Positions 52,501 through 64,000 of a DNA stretch of 64,000 nucleotides are shown in pieces. This DNA is from Cruorifilaria tuberocauda (taxonomy: Eukaryota; Nematoda; Chromadorea; Rhabditida; Onchocercidae). Below the pieces are notes generated by a model. It saw only the letters and a list, made by a program, of their open reading frames with translations, was not told where the DNA came from and did not search any database. The stretch is taken from NCBI GenBank assembly GCA_013365365.1, contig JABVXU010000266.1, positions 1-64,000 of the forward strand. Reading direction: 5' to 3'. Numbering within the stretch: the stretch's first letter is position 1; each line of letters starts with the position of its first letter. The position numbers and the translations under genes are program-made.

Positions 52501-55500
52501 TTTCATCCAAATTATCAGACTTGTAATTGATACATGTTGGATAAAGGTATAAAATCAGAGATGGGAAAAGCATCACGACACCGATACCGAGAAAGCCTGC
52601 CCACCAGCGGCCTATCCATGATGGATCTCGAGGTGTTAATCCAACTGGCACTGAAAGTCTGGTCGTTTGTGGAATCGCTGGTAGTTGTGAAAGTCTGTGA
52701 TCACTGGCAAAAAGAGTGGGTACTAATGAACTGAATCAACCCAAAACTTTATGAAAAGATGTGATTAAATGATAGATAGATATTCTCTCATGCAAGACAA
52801 CACTCAGTAACTATAATTTCTAAATTGCTCCGAAGAACAGCATCTTTTAAGTTTCAAAAATAAAAAATGGAATTTATCGGTGCTTTGCTTAAATAATCCC
52901 TAACGATTAAAGCAAAACTGCTTGTAGGAAATTAATGGGCAAAGTGTTAATCAGCATTACAAAGAATAGTGTTGTTTATTAATCGAGATCGAGCATCATA
53001 TGGATTGATAGAGAAGGATCATGTGCTTATTGTTTCTCAAAGAATTTATTAATATCTTATACTAACTATTGAAACTGTAGTAGTAGCTGTTGACGATACT
53101 GCCAATTAAGAAGCCAAGAAATGGGCCAAGAATACGGATGAAAAACATGCCAGCTGAAAGATGGAGAAGTAAGCTATGAGAAATTATGTTCAACTATAAC
53201 ATAAAGCAAAATTTAATTCTACCCAAAATTAATCATTACATTTCACTTAGGATGTCATTGATTTATTCGTTTTTATTTGTAAATAATGAGTGAAGTATAA
53301 ATGAAAACCGAAATGAAGTGGTAAATTTTGCCGTTTCACGTTGTCGTCGATTAAAGGAAGGCCAAGTGAATAAGGCATTGTTCGGCCAATTCCAAGGATA
53401 AGTAAGCCGGCAAATATTGTGAGGAATGGTCCCAAATTCGATAATCCCCTCGAACAACGGACCCTGTTGATCTGGAAAATCAGTTTATAAAACATTTTGC
53501 CCATACTAGAAAACGAGGTAGGAAATGCATTTCCTAAACACTGAAATACTTAGAAACTATTCAATGGTTGCTTCATAAGCAGAGAATTTCAAAAAAACAA
53601 CATTAAATAAAACTTTTCTCAAGCAAAGTCATTTTTATGGCTTTTGAACTTCGTTCTCTTACTTGTATCATGAAAGAATTATTTTGATGTGTGAATTTCT
53701 TTAAATGATTAAGAGTTGTTTCTATATTATCTTCCCAGTGTTTCAAAAAGTAATATCCTATCTTTTCCATAGTACCCAAAATTTCGGCTAAAGAAAGGGA
53801 AAAAACGAGATGGATAATAATAATAAGATAAAACAGTGATGTTTCACAAATTATATCAAATTAAAGATTGCAGAGTTTTTCACTTCCGCACAATTCTCTT
53901 AACACAAAGCACAATTATTACGTGTTTTACGCGTGTTCACTAAGTTCAATGAGAAAGACACACTTCCCGCTTCAGAGTATTGAACATTGTACTGCAAAAA
54001 GAAAACGGTGAGCTAATCAAAAGGCGAATTTTCGAAATTTCTTCAATATTAGCTTGGTCTGATCGTTGCAAGAAGTTCTAAAATTAATCACTTCTGAATT
54101 AATTAGTATTAAATTTAATATTTTGTAGAATAGTCAACGTCACTTATTATGGAGAATTTAAACAATTTATTAACAAAGTGAGTAAATTATCAAATAGTTA
54201 CGATATTTCATGAATTATACGAAAATTGAAACACTGAAAAAACAGAGCAGAAGTATTTTCACATTCACAGCACGATGAAAACTGGCGCAATGCTGTCTTT
54301 AGCGCATGCCTCTGAACTGAAGCAGTCGAGAATTACTTATTCAATAGTTTTTAGAGCTTCGGCTTTCCGACACTAAGTTTTCTTCCTTATGCTCACATTT
54401 AAGCAGATCTCTTTCATAATTCAGGCCGATAAGATAATTCTAAATTATCTGCAATTCCTCTCTTCTTGCTTCACTTCCACAAGCAAAATTAATTAATTAA
54501 TGCTTATTAGCTGAAGAACTCTTTTCAGTTATAAAAAGTTTAGAAAAATATCCTCACATTTTGAAGCTTTTCTAAATTAACTAATTTATGCTAATGCTAG
54601 AATGAAAAGTGAGTAAAAGAATTGACAGAGTGAAACTCTTAAGGAAGATATTGGTAATGTGGCTCAACATATCAAATAAATAAGATAAAAACAAAATAAT
54701 AAATAAATATGTTACCGGAAATGATTCAACATCTGAAAAGGTCTTTGCATAATTAAAAAATGTGCTGGCTTGCATGCTATCATTCAAATTAATCCGATCA
54801 GCTACTATGCTTGATTCTGAAAAATGCTGAATAGATTTTTTCGTTTTCACTTTAATTTATTCCTGTAAATATCACAGGTATTGTGTTACCAATAAATGTT
54901 GAATTGAGTTGAGTAGTTTGTGCCGGAAAAAGGAAATTAGACAAGCCGATGAGAATATTAGCAAATGCAATCATCAAGCTGCCAGCACCGATCCATCTGG
55001 CCCGGTTGCCCTGAATAAATAGCTATGCTAATTTGATCAATAGTTTATAAATTAAGATTTGTCCTACATATCTAAATGTCTTAGCATTGTTTGCTTTTTC
55101 TATTTGCGATCATTCACTTTTTCTATTATTTATTTACTGTGTATAATTAATTATTAAAATTCAATTATAAGTACAACAGTAAGTAAACATTGTTTAGGCA
55201 ATTCCGCTCTAATTTCTAACCAAATCTCAAGAGACAATGAATGTATGACAAATTATTAATGTGTCCATAATTAGAAGTTTGCTTGCAATGCTTTATGAAT
55301 TATTGTGATGCTTTGCAGAAAAATCTTTCTTTCAGCACAAATTCGATATGAAGAGAAGGAATAAATGGAAACGGAAGCAAATTTGTCGTAATCACTGTTA
55401 TCACTGTTTAATTATAATGATTGCTTAAGTTGCTATAAAAGGTTTAAGGCTTAAATGATTTTGTAACAAAGTTTCTATTTATGATAAGGCCTAACTGTGA

Positions 55501-56169
55501 TGGAAGAACAAAAGATAATTTATTACTTTTTTTTCAAATTTTTTTATCATTGGCTATTCAAATTATTTTTTAATAAGAAATTTTACAGTATTCTTCATCG
55601 TTTATTATTTATTAATGAAAGATTCAAAAATAACATCGAACTAATGAATAATTGCATCTAACCAAATTACGGTATAAAATAAAAATTCAACAATCACCTA
55701 AAATAATTATTAATGTATTTTTTAGAAATGTACATTTTCTATGATTATGATAATTCATCTAATTATTTGTATTTATGATTTATAGCAAACCAAATGAGCT
55801 ATGAGTTGGAGACTGGGAAGAACAGATCAATCACTTTTCGAAATAAAACCGATCTTTAAAATCAGTCGAAGAAAAGTAAAAATACCTTGCTACCGAAATA
55901 GCTCACAAAAACCACCGATGGGATATAACCAAAATCACTGGCAGAAACCATTAAACCGGACATTCGACTTGATATTTGAAATTGTTTCTCGATTGACACC
56001 ACCACACTGTAACCCCTGTCTCAATCAATCCCATCATCTCTTTTTTAGAAATATTTGAACAAAGATTTTAAGCATTGTGTTAGATTTTTAAGCAGTACCT
56101 TGCCATGAAGAAGCCACCAATTGATTCCAAAAAATAAACAGTAAGAAAAAGTATAAAGAAACCAATAAC
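49183..56169 (-). CDS. organic anion transporter polypeptide (OATP/SLCO family), 5' end missing
   Basis: A 12-TM solute carrier of the OATP family, plasma-membrane transporters of large organic anions such as eicosanoids and steroid conjugates. Seventeen exons (right to left): 56099-56169, 55886-56006, 54890-55010, 54716-54816, 53964-53991, 53663-53787, 53309-53471, 53067-53153, 52493-52650, 52046-52175, 51495-51659, 51125-51199, 50797-50911, 50475-50634, 49970-50136, 49655-49698, 49183-49472; phases agree and give 706 residues. Landmarks: GNRARWIG after TM2, GLPLIDDNVKR, the family signature DPSWIGRWWAGFLG, IFLPKYLAVQFGLS, a Kazal-like loop (CNSECDC, PVC, FYSPCHAGC), RSVPPVDRSISLGLQ and LPSTVFWGLIIDKACVMW near the C-terminus. 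Exons of 28 and 44 bases were found only because phase and family sequence demanded them. The N-terminal cytoplasmic exon, with the start codon, was not identified between 56170 and 58402. The protein ends soon after TM12 with MMFSK. The substrate cannot be told from sequence. Confidence 0.9.
50432..50459. repeat. perfect 12-bp-stem hairpin beside a 5' splice site
   Basis: AAACTAAGGTAA and TTACCTTAGTTT flank a 4-base loop. The hairpin starts about 16 bases into the intron downstream of the Kazal-loop exon of the OATP gene. Confidence 0.9.
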
Positions 56170-58402
56170 CTGGAAAAAGTCTCAAAATAGCACCTTTATC
56201 CAATAATTCACCAAATTAAATTATATTTATTTTGTAAATTATTTCAAGCTTTTTTTAAAATCGAAACAAAGATAAAAATGATATGGCTGAATAGGAAACA
56301 AACGTGTATCTCTCCTTCTCTCTCTCTCTCTCTCTCTGTTATTGTATTCGATCTAATTTTTATGTCAAATTAGTCATTGCAATTTCCGTAAAACTCTAAC
56401 CGTTCTTTGATCAGACATTGTAAATCACTGAGAAGATTGCTGATAAAGAAACTGAGGTGAAGTATAATCTGAAATTGACATCAATTATTTTAATTTTAGA
56501 TTTCCTTCTGTGTTTGCTTTATTGTTTGTTTCCAAGTTTGAGTAAAGTTGGAAACTATCCAAAGACACAGAGACACACAAACAAACAAATTATTTTTTGC
56601 TGCAATGGTCGCGGAATTCGAATCGATCAGAAAACGAATAACAATTGATAATTGATTCGCATCACTGATTCATCGCAGCGGATCGCTGGTAAAATCCAAT
56701 TTTCATTATATTTTGCCACTAGTTGTTTAATTTCGAATTACCTCGAAAAATTGTATTGAGTTGTAGGAAATATTTGATTAACTATAACTAGCATGTTATC
56801 CACTAAGTAACCCAATTTATATTTCCCTCCCAAAGATTATTTCTAGAAAAATTAATTTATCAAATTTTTAAATGTTAAACGGTTGAACTTGCAGTATTTC
56901 ATTTATTGCATTCATCCTCTGAGGGTAATTAAAGGTAGGAAAGTACAGAAAAAATGACTGAACTATAGAACTCGTTATCAAAATGTTGAAGAGCCCGATA
57001 TAGGTGACCTTGTACTAAAGAACATAATAAAGCGATAAATATTAGTTTCAATTCCTATATCACTTTTCCAAAATGAAAAAAAGAAACAAAAACAGGTTTT
57101 TTGTTTTCAATTATTCAGGAAAAACTAGTACTTCGAGAGTGATCGAGCAATGATATCAATAAATGAATCTTTCTTTTACGCATATAATTTTCTTCATTCA
57201 TTTCATCTCTTTTCACAGGTTATTTTGAATTTACATTTTTATGACAATAATAAAAAAATACTGGTGATAATATAATAGACAGAATATGAATTTGGTCACC
57301 GGAAAAGATGATGAAGGAATCATAGATCGATGACTAGATATTTTAGTCCAGAAAAAATAATAGTAAATTAAGACATCCTTTCGTTTAAATTAAATTAAAT
57401 TGAGATGCAAAAGAACAATTCTATTCCATCTTATTTAGGAATATAACTTGAAGATAATAAAAGTAAATGGGGAAAGATATATGAACGACTGATCCAATTG
57501 TCAATTTCAATCAGTTTATTGAAAATTCCATAAAGTCGATTGAGTGAAGTGTGAGAAACCAGATTCAGCAACCCAAATAACCGAATTAAACCGGATAAGA
57601 TTAACGATGAGATCACTTTCAATTTCACTAAGTGTTTTCTTTGTCACTGATTGAAAAGGAAAGCAAAAAAAACTTAAAGCAAGGTGAAGTTTGAAGAAGG
57701 CATCTTTTGCAATGCAAAATCAACTAATACTTTGAACCATTAAAAGCGGTAAGGAAGGAATAGTGATAAGAGAATTCAGTGCACTGTCCTTTTTGAATTG
57801 ATAATGCTATGCGTCACTGATAAAGTAATAGAGAAATGCAATTTATTAGTGATAGAAAAGGAAGGAATACGAGGGAAGTTTCAAAGTATCACAAAGTAAT
57901 TTCTGTTGGATATGAAGCACAATTTGTATAGTAAATAAAACGGATGTAAGTGAAATAAGCAAAAGATTTTTCTATCTCGAATAATTTCTTCGGAAAAGCG
58001 GAATTCAAAATGATATTAAATAGCGAATAGAATGAAACTTAATTCATTTGTAACTTTCAGTAAAGTAGTTACAGCGGTAGACGTCACGTCACACACACGT
58101 CTGTGTTTTCTATTCTTTCGCCTTCTCTATTCCATTTGTCTGTTTTTAGATAAGGTTTGCATAATTCCTCATTATTTATCATTATCTGATTTGATTTCAC
58201 GTTATTTTGCTAAGAGATAAATCATTGGATAACTCCAGCTTTTTTACAAACGTAGCACGTCTGCAACTACGTGTCTTTATTTCTACGTCTTCTTATAATA
58301 ACAATTGTCAAATGACGTTAACTTGTCTTTTTTCGCTTTAAGAGCGACATCACGGTTGCTTTGTTCTCAAATTGCAATTTCATTGTTTTTGGAAAAAGTG
58401 AA
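56170..58402. other. divergent upstream region of OATP and the 58-kb gene
   Basis: Should contain the missing first OATP exon, its promoter and the promoter of the plus-strand gene starting at 58403. A CT microsatellite lies at about 56311-56338. No OATP-like N-terminal motif could be found. Confidence 0.4.
56311..56338. repeat. CT microsatellite
   Basis: A run of about 12 CT units just upstream of the first recognised OATP exon. Confidence 0.9.
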
Positions 58403-60200
58403 ATGACTGGAACGGATGGTGCGAAACCGAAATCGCAACGTTTGTCACGTTTCAATGGCACTCTTTGCACTCTTCTTACTTCTGGACTATTTTGGTAACA
58501 CTTAATTCTTCCAAAGGATTTAATTTGATTTTAATTTTCCATAGGTTATATATGTGCAAAGACACTGCTGATCAACGTTCAAAAAGTAAACTTACACAGG
58601 CAAAAATGTTATATAATCGTAAGGAAGCGCTTAAGCATGATCAAAATAGATGTATACAATTTTGTGTACGCTACGTAAAAAGTTTAGAGATTTGTGCCAA
58701 CCATGCACTTTTGTTTTTGTTCGCAACTATGATATTCAGTTTTGCCAGTAATTTGATGTACATGTACGACGAAGCAACGGGTAGCTTGATGGCTTTAACA
58801 GTTTATATCTTTACGTATAACTGGTATATATTGTATGGTAGTGCGTTGACACGTGAACGGAGAGCATTCCTTAGTGTGTCCAATGTACTTGACACGTATC
58901 AGTATGTTACTTTTTGTTGTTTTCGAGAGAAGACAAAATTTTATTAGATTGAACTTTCTTCTAATTAGTTCATTCCGCCTCAATGATCCAGCTGATTTGC
59001 TTCCAAATAAAGGTCTTATTATCAGAGTTTATAACCGGAAATATGGACAATTCTACGAATCAGATCCGGACACACCGGGCGATGCAGCAGAAACATTCAA
59101 AAAGGCAGTAGCAATGTCACTTGGTGATATCTTTAAGGAAACTCCAGCTAGTACCAGTGATGACAGAACGAAATTTGAAGAAGTAGGTGTAAAATATAAG
59201 AATACTGAATTCTGTTTTTTGGTTAGGAAAGACCGAAATATTGTATTTAGGAAAGGAGATCCATTCCGGATGAGAGATTGCATTTTTCGGTACCGAATAA
59301 GATTGTAATATGAATACGTCGTCACACATTCGTCATTAAAGAATCACTTATAATCGTAATCTTAGTATTGTTCCTTGCTAAAGTCAGTCCTTACTTGATT
59401 TGAGTTATAATTAACTTACTTTCCTTTAATGATCTAGCAGATTTGTTTCTAAATAAAAGTTTCAAAGACTTTGAAATCAAAAGTATGCTAATTTGCTCTA
59501 ATGAAGCTTGATATTAAAGCAATTGCAACCTCGCAACTGATGAGAAATTTGACAAATAGAATTTTTCAACGTTAAACATCACTCATCGGTTGCATTCAAT
59601 CACGTGCAATTGTTGTTGAAATCGATACAATGGAAAAAAAATCAAAAATTAAATATCAGGAAATGCAGAATTACTCATACCTGTAAATATTATGCAAATA
59701 ATTTTCTTATAAATAAAAATTCAAACAGAAATACGACTAGGATAACTTATATTCATAAATATAAGTGTACGTATATGAAAATATCATTTTTGAACTGTAC
59801 TTTAATTTAAAGGCGGTGCAAAGACATTACGCTGACGTGTATCAAGCAGTGCAACGAGCGGAACGAGATTCAGGAATGAAATCACCAATTGCGGATGAAA
59901 TTGATATTACCCGTTAATTTAAATTTTTATTATAAGAATGAAAGGATTATGTGGTCTGCCTGCAAAGAATTGAAAGTTGTTAAGTTAATAAACTTTGTAT
60001 GCAAATTTCAGTGCAGCAAGTTCAGAAGGCCTTCGACATTTGCTGTACTTCGATTTTTTTAAATGAATACTACGAAATATTTTATTTCAGAACAACAGAA
60101 CAGTGATCTAAAAGAAGTGCAGATAATACCGTCGTTACAACCAAATCCAAATAATTCAACGGCAAATGAAAAATCAGAGAAATCACATGCAAAGGAGTGA
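58403..60200 (+). CDS. multi-pass membrane protein, not recognised
   Basis: Exons 58403-58494, 58545-58901, 58969-59182, 59813-59912 and 60091-60200 join in phase to give 290 residues. I do not recognise the family. Residues 18-34 (GTLCTLLTSGLFWLYMC) form one hydrophobic segment, possibly a signal anchor; two longer segments follow at about 80-103 (ICANHALLFLFATMIFSFAS) and 111-132 (LMALTVYIFTYNWYILYGSA). Between the first and second lies a basic, Lys/Arg-rich stretch (QAKMLYNRKEALKHDQNR). After the third segment comes a soluble region with YNRKYGQFYESDPDTPGDAA, a probable helix (AVQRHYADVYQAVQRAERD) and a Gln/Asn/Ser-rich tail ending KSHAKE. A polyadenylation signal lies at 60288-60293. Exon 3 could also read on to a stop at 59308 for an alternative C-terminus. 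Topology and function are inferred only from hydropathy; exons 1-3 are firm, 4 and 5 less so. Confidence 0.65.
59411..59470 (+). pseudogene. decayed copy of exon 3 in intron 3
   Basis: The sequence from AATTAACTTACTTTCC to about 59470 parallels the acceptor and first 50 bases of exon 3 (58961-59020): AATGATCTAGCAGATTTG against AATGATCCAGCTGATTTG. The copy encodes NDLADLFLNK where the exon encodes NDPADLLPNK, then diverges into stops. Confidence 0.75.
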
Positions 60201-60453
60201 ATGAATGAATTGTTAAGATTTAAACTAACTTTACAGTTTTGTCATTTGAAATTTGAATTCATAGGAGATTAGATTGATAAAATTATAAATAAAAGATTAT
60301 ATAATGCGAATTAGTTATTGCTTTATATCATCTACTACTTGCACAATTACATTAAAAGCCATTTTTAAGTACTCTCTGAAGACTTACTATTAGAAAATAA
60401 CCTAATGTTAGATCAAAAATTAAAAGTTATGTTTTATTTTTATGTAAGGTAGG

Positions 60454-60616
60454 TTACAGCAAGTCATGTCTATTGTACAAACAATTACACCGTTTTTCAC
60501 CTGTATATAATACAGTTTGAGATGAATCACTGCGACCCGAACGTGTACTTTCTCTGACAGTACTCAACATCGTGTTGTCTTGATATACCTGTTTTCGTTG
60601 CAAGCCTGCTTTATAC
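60454..60616 (-). CDS. candidate terminal exon, gene uncertain
   Basis: An open frame preceded by TTTATAG on the minus strand and ending at a TAA at 60454. It reads YKAGLQRKQVYQDNTMLSTV and continues with RESTRSGRSDSS and a Cys-containing end (EKRCNCLYNRHDLL). It needs a phase-2 donor upstream, whereas the last found exon of the gene at 62.5-63.9 kb ends in phase 1, so at least one exon is missing if the two belong together. It is convergent with the plus-strand gene ending at 60200. Confidence 0.35.
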
Positions 60617-62512
60617 CTATAAAATAAATCATACCTGTAAATTACAAATTGTGAAATCATATCGCACCGCAATTATTCAATCACTTAACGACTTATATTA
60701 TTGCAAATTCTACCATAAGGTCAGGTTTAAATCTGGTAGCATGCTTAACAGCTGAGAAGGAAGCGATAAAACAAAAATATTATGTAAGTTTATTTTTCGA
60801 TTTTTGTGAGTTATGAATCAGTTCTCCAATCGATAAATTTATATTTTGATAAAATTATTATAAAAATGAAAGACTCTCATTTTTCAAGCTAATGCTGTGC
60901 AACATATTAAAGGTTAAAAGAAGACTGTAAAATAAAGTCAAGCCAGAAATATTTATTTTCGAATTTCTTAATATTTCTATTACTATTGAAATTCGAATGA
61001 CTCGATTTATTCTCACATCACGGGAAGGAAAATGGACAGTAGAGAATTTTTACTTGCTGGTAGCTAGATGATGGAAATGATGAGAACTGAGTATATTATT
61101 TCGTTCTTCTAAATATAGCTGTTTCAGTTGATCTGAAAGATGATCTTAAACGGAAAAACGTGCCACAAACGTGATAAACGAGAAGTACCTCTCATCCTCA
61201 TCGATTTCTCTAACACACCTCCGCTAATGAAAAGATTAGACGCGTGTTTCAAATACGAAATATTTCATTTTTACCGCTTTAAATAGCTGCTTAATCAGAT
61301 TGAACTTGCCCAATATTAATTAGTATACCCGCATTCTTTCTGGGTGTGATGGTATGGGATTTCTGGAGGATTGCTGCAGTACTAGGAAATTTTTCGAGAC
61401 TTGAAGAAAATAATTAGCAAAATATATCATATAACCCTTTTAGACATAAGCATTTGTCATCATCAAATTCAGGAAAAAATGCTCTTCTCTACAGTGATTG
61501 TACCAAAGTATTAACATTCTGAGAGGCCAAATGTCAACTGTTTTTTTAAAAAAAGTTGTACTTGAAAAGCAAACCACAAAGAAATTTCTCCCACGTATGA
61601 AAAGTGTTGAATTTAAAGTGCGCCGGGTTGAGATTGTGCATCTTACAGAAATTATTAACTAGCGATCGGACCAATATTTGCTCCTTTACTTTACCATACT
61701 GTAACTGCATTTTCTTTAAGTGTGTAAGTTCATTAAAAATAGCCTCCTCGTACGCATAGCACCGACCGATTCGCTTGTCTGCAATTCGTAAGTATCAGTG
61801 AAGGATTTCAATAAAGCAAAGAAATGTGGATAACCCATCATATCGGAGTTGTTCTCGAAAGTGGAATATCGATGAAATAGATAAGTTTGCTCGTTGAATG
61901 AGTGAAGAGGGAAAGAGGACGAAAAACAAAAGTAACTCGATTAAATACTTTTATGAAATCTTTGTTGCATCGTAACTTCTCCGAATTCAGTTTGGTAAAT
62001 ATCAGCTTGTAGCGAGCCAAGCGATTCCTCCAACTTTTTTTTAAAATCGTCTTTATCTCGTATACTCATTGAAGTTTTGTGTTTGTGATGAATATCCATT
62101 ATAGCAACTGATCCTTCTCAAATAAAAATTTGTTGACTATCATCACTTAATTTTCTTCACTGATAAATATTTATATCAAATTGAACATGTTGTTAAGACG
62201 AAACACCTATCGGATTCATTATTCTTTTAAAGATGCGATATTAATTTAATCAAATATATATCTTTGAACTTTGGCAATTTTTTATTAATTAATTTTATCA
62301 TCACTTCATCTGTAAGGTCTAACTAGTAGTTTGTTTTTTTTTCCACTTTTCCGGATAAATTTCTAACAACCAAAATAATATGAGATGCTCTAAAACATGA
62401 AACTATTTTTCATGCAATCATCAGTTTGCAGAATTTATTTAAATCTCAATTTTGCTACACCAAGTTGTCTTAAATTAATAAATAAGAAAATATTAGGTGG
62501 TTGAAATTATAC
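60617..62512. other. no gene recognised
   Basis: Probably intronic or intergenic sequence of the minus-strand gene on the right. I found no exon that would bridge phase 1 to phase 2 between 62513 and 60616. Confidence 0.3.
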
Positions 62513-63943
62513 CGGACATCAATTGCTTGCTTGGATGTGAAACATCACCCATCCCATAAATATCTCCACTTTCCGGATTATCAACAACTTCCGTTTCATT
62601 CTTATCATCATCATTGCCGCTCAAATTTTCATCACTTCTCGTCTCTTTCAAAAGTTTTTTCTTCATCCTTTCCCCTCTATCACTTCTCCCACGCGAGCTT
62701 CCATTTCCCTTTAACTGTTTCACTTGAAGCCGGCAGTCATTTCTTGATTTGTTTAAAGTTTTCCTAAAATTTTTCATGCAAATTCTGTGTTTCCTCTCTG
62801 ATTTCACTTTAAAAATTCCAAATTTTGTATTTTAATCTAGAAGTTTGAATTTTCTAGTAGCATTTCAATTATTTGCTCATTTCACATTACAAATTCAGAA
62901 TGAATATCGGCCGAAATCACGGATTATCTAAAGTGAGCCGATGAAAATGTGAATGAAAAATGAGGTGATCATTTATCAAGAAATTAATAATGCCTATTAA
63001 ACATACCTTGATGATTTTCCTTTTTTGCTGTTCTCATCTTCAACGTTCATATCATCATCTTCTGATGTCCAGTAATTGTTGTATAACCAGTTATCGTTTT
63101 CAACTTCCTCCACCGCTTTATTTTCGTAGCAGACATTTTCCAAACTTCCAGAAACCTTTTGAACTTCCTTCTTCAAGTATTAATTACTCAAACTCAAGAA
63201 ATGTTGTCTGGAAGTTAAACATAATATCACAAACGATTTCCACTCAATTATTCAGAATGATTGGAACCTACTTGTAATTGTTTTCCGGAAAGGTACTGTT
63301 CAAGATCAGCAGTACTTGTTGCTTTAGGTAAAAGCTGTTGCACAGATGAAATTGACTTATAAGCTTTTGGAATATTGCTATCATCGCGAGATTCAGGCCT
63401 CTGAAGTTATGATTTAAAAGAAATATTTAAAATCTAGTTACTCAATAAACTGAATAAGCAAATTTAAAGACAGTAATATTTCCTCCATCTTTTGCAGTTG
63501 TTGCAATTCGCCAACTTTTACGGTTCAAACTTAAACTTTTTTTCGGCATTGAACTAAGGATCGGATGGATAACGTAACAAAGACTTTTTCGTCCCATTGA
63601 ACCAGGAGGTATAACAATTACTCATCCAAGATCTTAATCATCGAGATTCAGCGCTATTTTGTTCTCTATACTTTTTGTCCTTACGAGATATTAACACATA
63701 CCGAAGTATTAGTAGCTGCAGCTCGGTAAACTTGCATTGACGTCTGTGTTTCTTGACTTACACTTAACATCCGAACTGTATTCTGGCTATCTCTCACTGT
63801 CATCTGATTCCCATTCGGTGAAATATCGCTCTTCTTTTTATCTTCTCGTGCTAGAAACAAATGAAAGCGCTCGGTTTCAATTGTCTCATTCATCTCCAAC
63901 CTGTTGATGTTTACCTCGAAGCTAATCCAACTCAAAACATTCA
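62513..63943 (-). CDS. charged, probably disordered protein, partial
   Basis: Four exons, 63702-63943, 63272-63400, 63007-63170 and 62513-62763, join in consistent phase (about 262 residues). The first has a TTCCAG acceptor and needs a donor in phase 1, so the gene extends beyond the right edge; the last ends in phase 1 at a GTATAA donor. The sequence is hydrophilic: a Gln/Ser-rich part (NGNQMTVRDSQNTVRMLSVS, SSVQQLLPKATSTADLEQYL), an acidic, aromatic-containing part (NDNWLYNNYWTSEDDDMNVE) and a basic part followed by another acidic one (GRSDRGERMKKKLLKE, NDDDKNETEVVDNPE). No domain is recognisable. It could be the cytoplasmic tail of a membrane protein or a nuclear regulator; nothing here decides. 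Confidence 0.55.
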
Positions 63944-64000
63944 CTGGAAGTGTTTATTATCGCACGAAAGCTGATGCAGAGAGAAGGGATTTCTGGTGAA

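Noticed and set aside
57431..57628. Hydrophobic 65-codon minus-strand frame as the missing OATP first exon
   Set aside because: Lacks the expected N-terminal cytoplasmic motif and a phase-0 donor leading to the exon ending at 56169.

Overview
The window is eukaryotic and almost certainly from a nematode, probably a parasitic clade III (filarial/spirurid-like) species. It is AT-rich. Genes are broken into many short exons separated by introns of mostly 150-500 bp, with nematode-style TTTCAG/TTTTAG acceptors. Two start codons sit just after an acceptor-like AG, as expected for spliced-leader trans-splicing. A nuclear copy of a mitochondrial nad4 fragment has the T- and G-rich coding strand typical of nematode mtDNA. 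No bacterial operon, CRISPR array, prophage, rRNA or tRNA was recognised. I built the gene models by hand from splice sites, reading phase and remembered protein families; no database search was run.

Layout, left to right: (1) 1307-3212 (+), a small THAP-type zinc-finger gene. (2) 6943-23569 (-), a full-length orthologue of the proteasome activator PA200/PSME4 in about 38 exons, roughly 1,890 codons. (3) 26418-30903 (-), a PALS1/MPP5-like MAGUK scaffold with L27, PDZ, SH3 and guanylate-kinase-like domains. (4) about 31065-31460 (+), a decayed mitochondrial nad4 insertion (NUMT). (5) 34746-48140 (-), an unrecognised single-PDZ protein spread over 13.4 kb with introns of up to 5 kb. (6) 49183-56169 (-), an organic anion transporter polypeptide (OATP/SLCO family) with the family signature and a Kazal-like loop; its first exon was not found. 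(7) 58403-60200 (+), an unrecognised 290-residue membrane protein. (8) 62513-63943 (-), part of an unrecognised charged, probably disordered protein that runs off the right edge, with a possible last exon at 60454-60616.

The genes do not form a pathway: they are a transcription factor, a nuclear proteasome regulator, a polarity scaffold, a PDZ adaptor and a transporter, and the spacing is too wide for an operon. The most interesting signals are structural. They are the nad4 insertion, a pair of exon candidates for the same PA200 segment, a short duplication carrying the stop codon of the OATP gene, and a decayed exon copy in an intron of the 58-60 kb gene. There are also two strong intronic hairpins. 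I found no convincing previously undescribed system.
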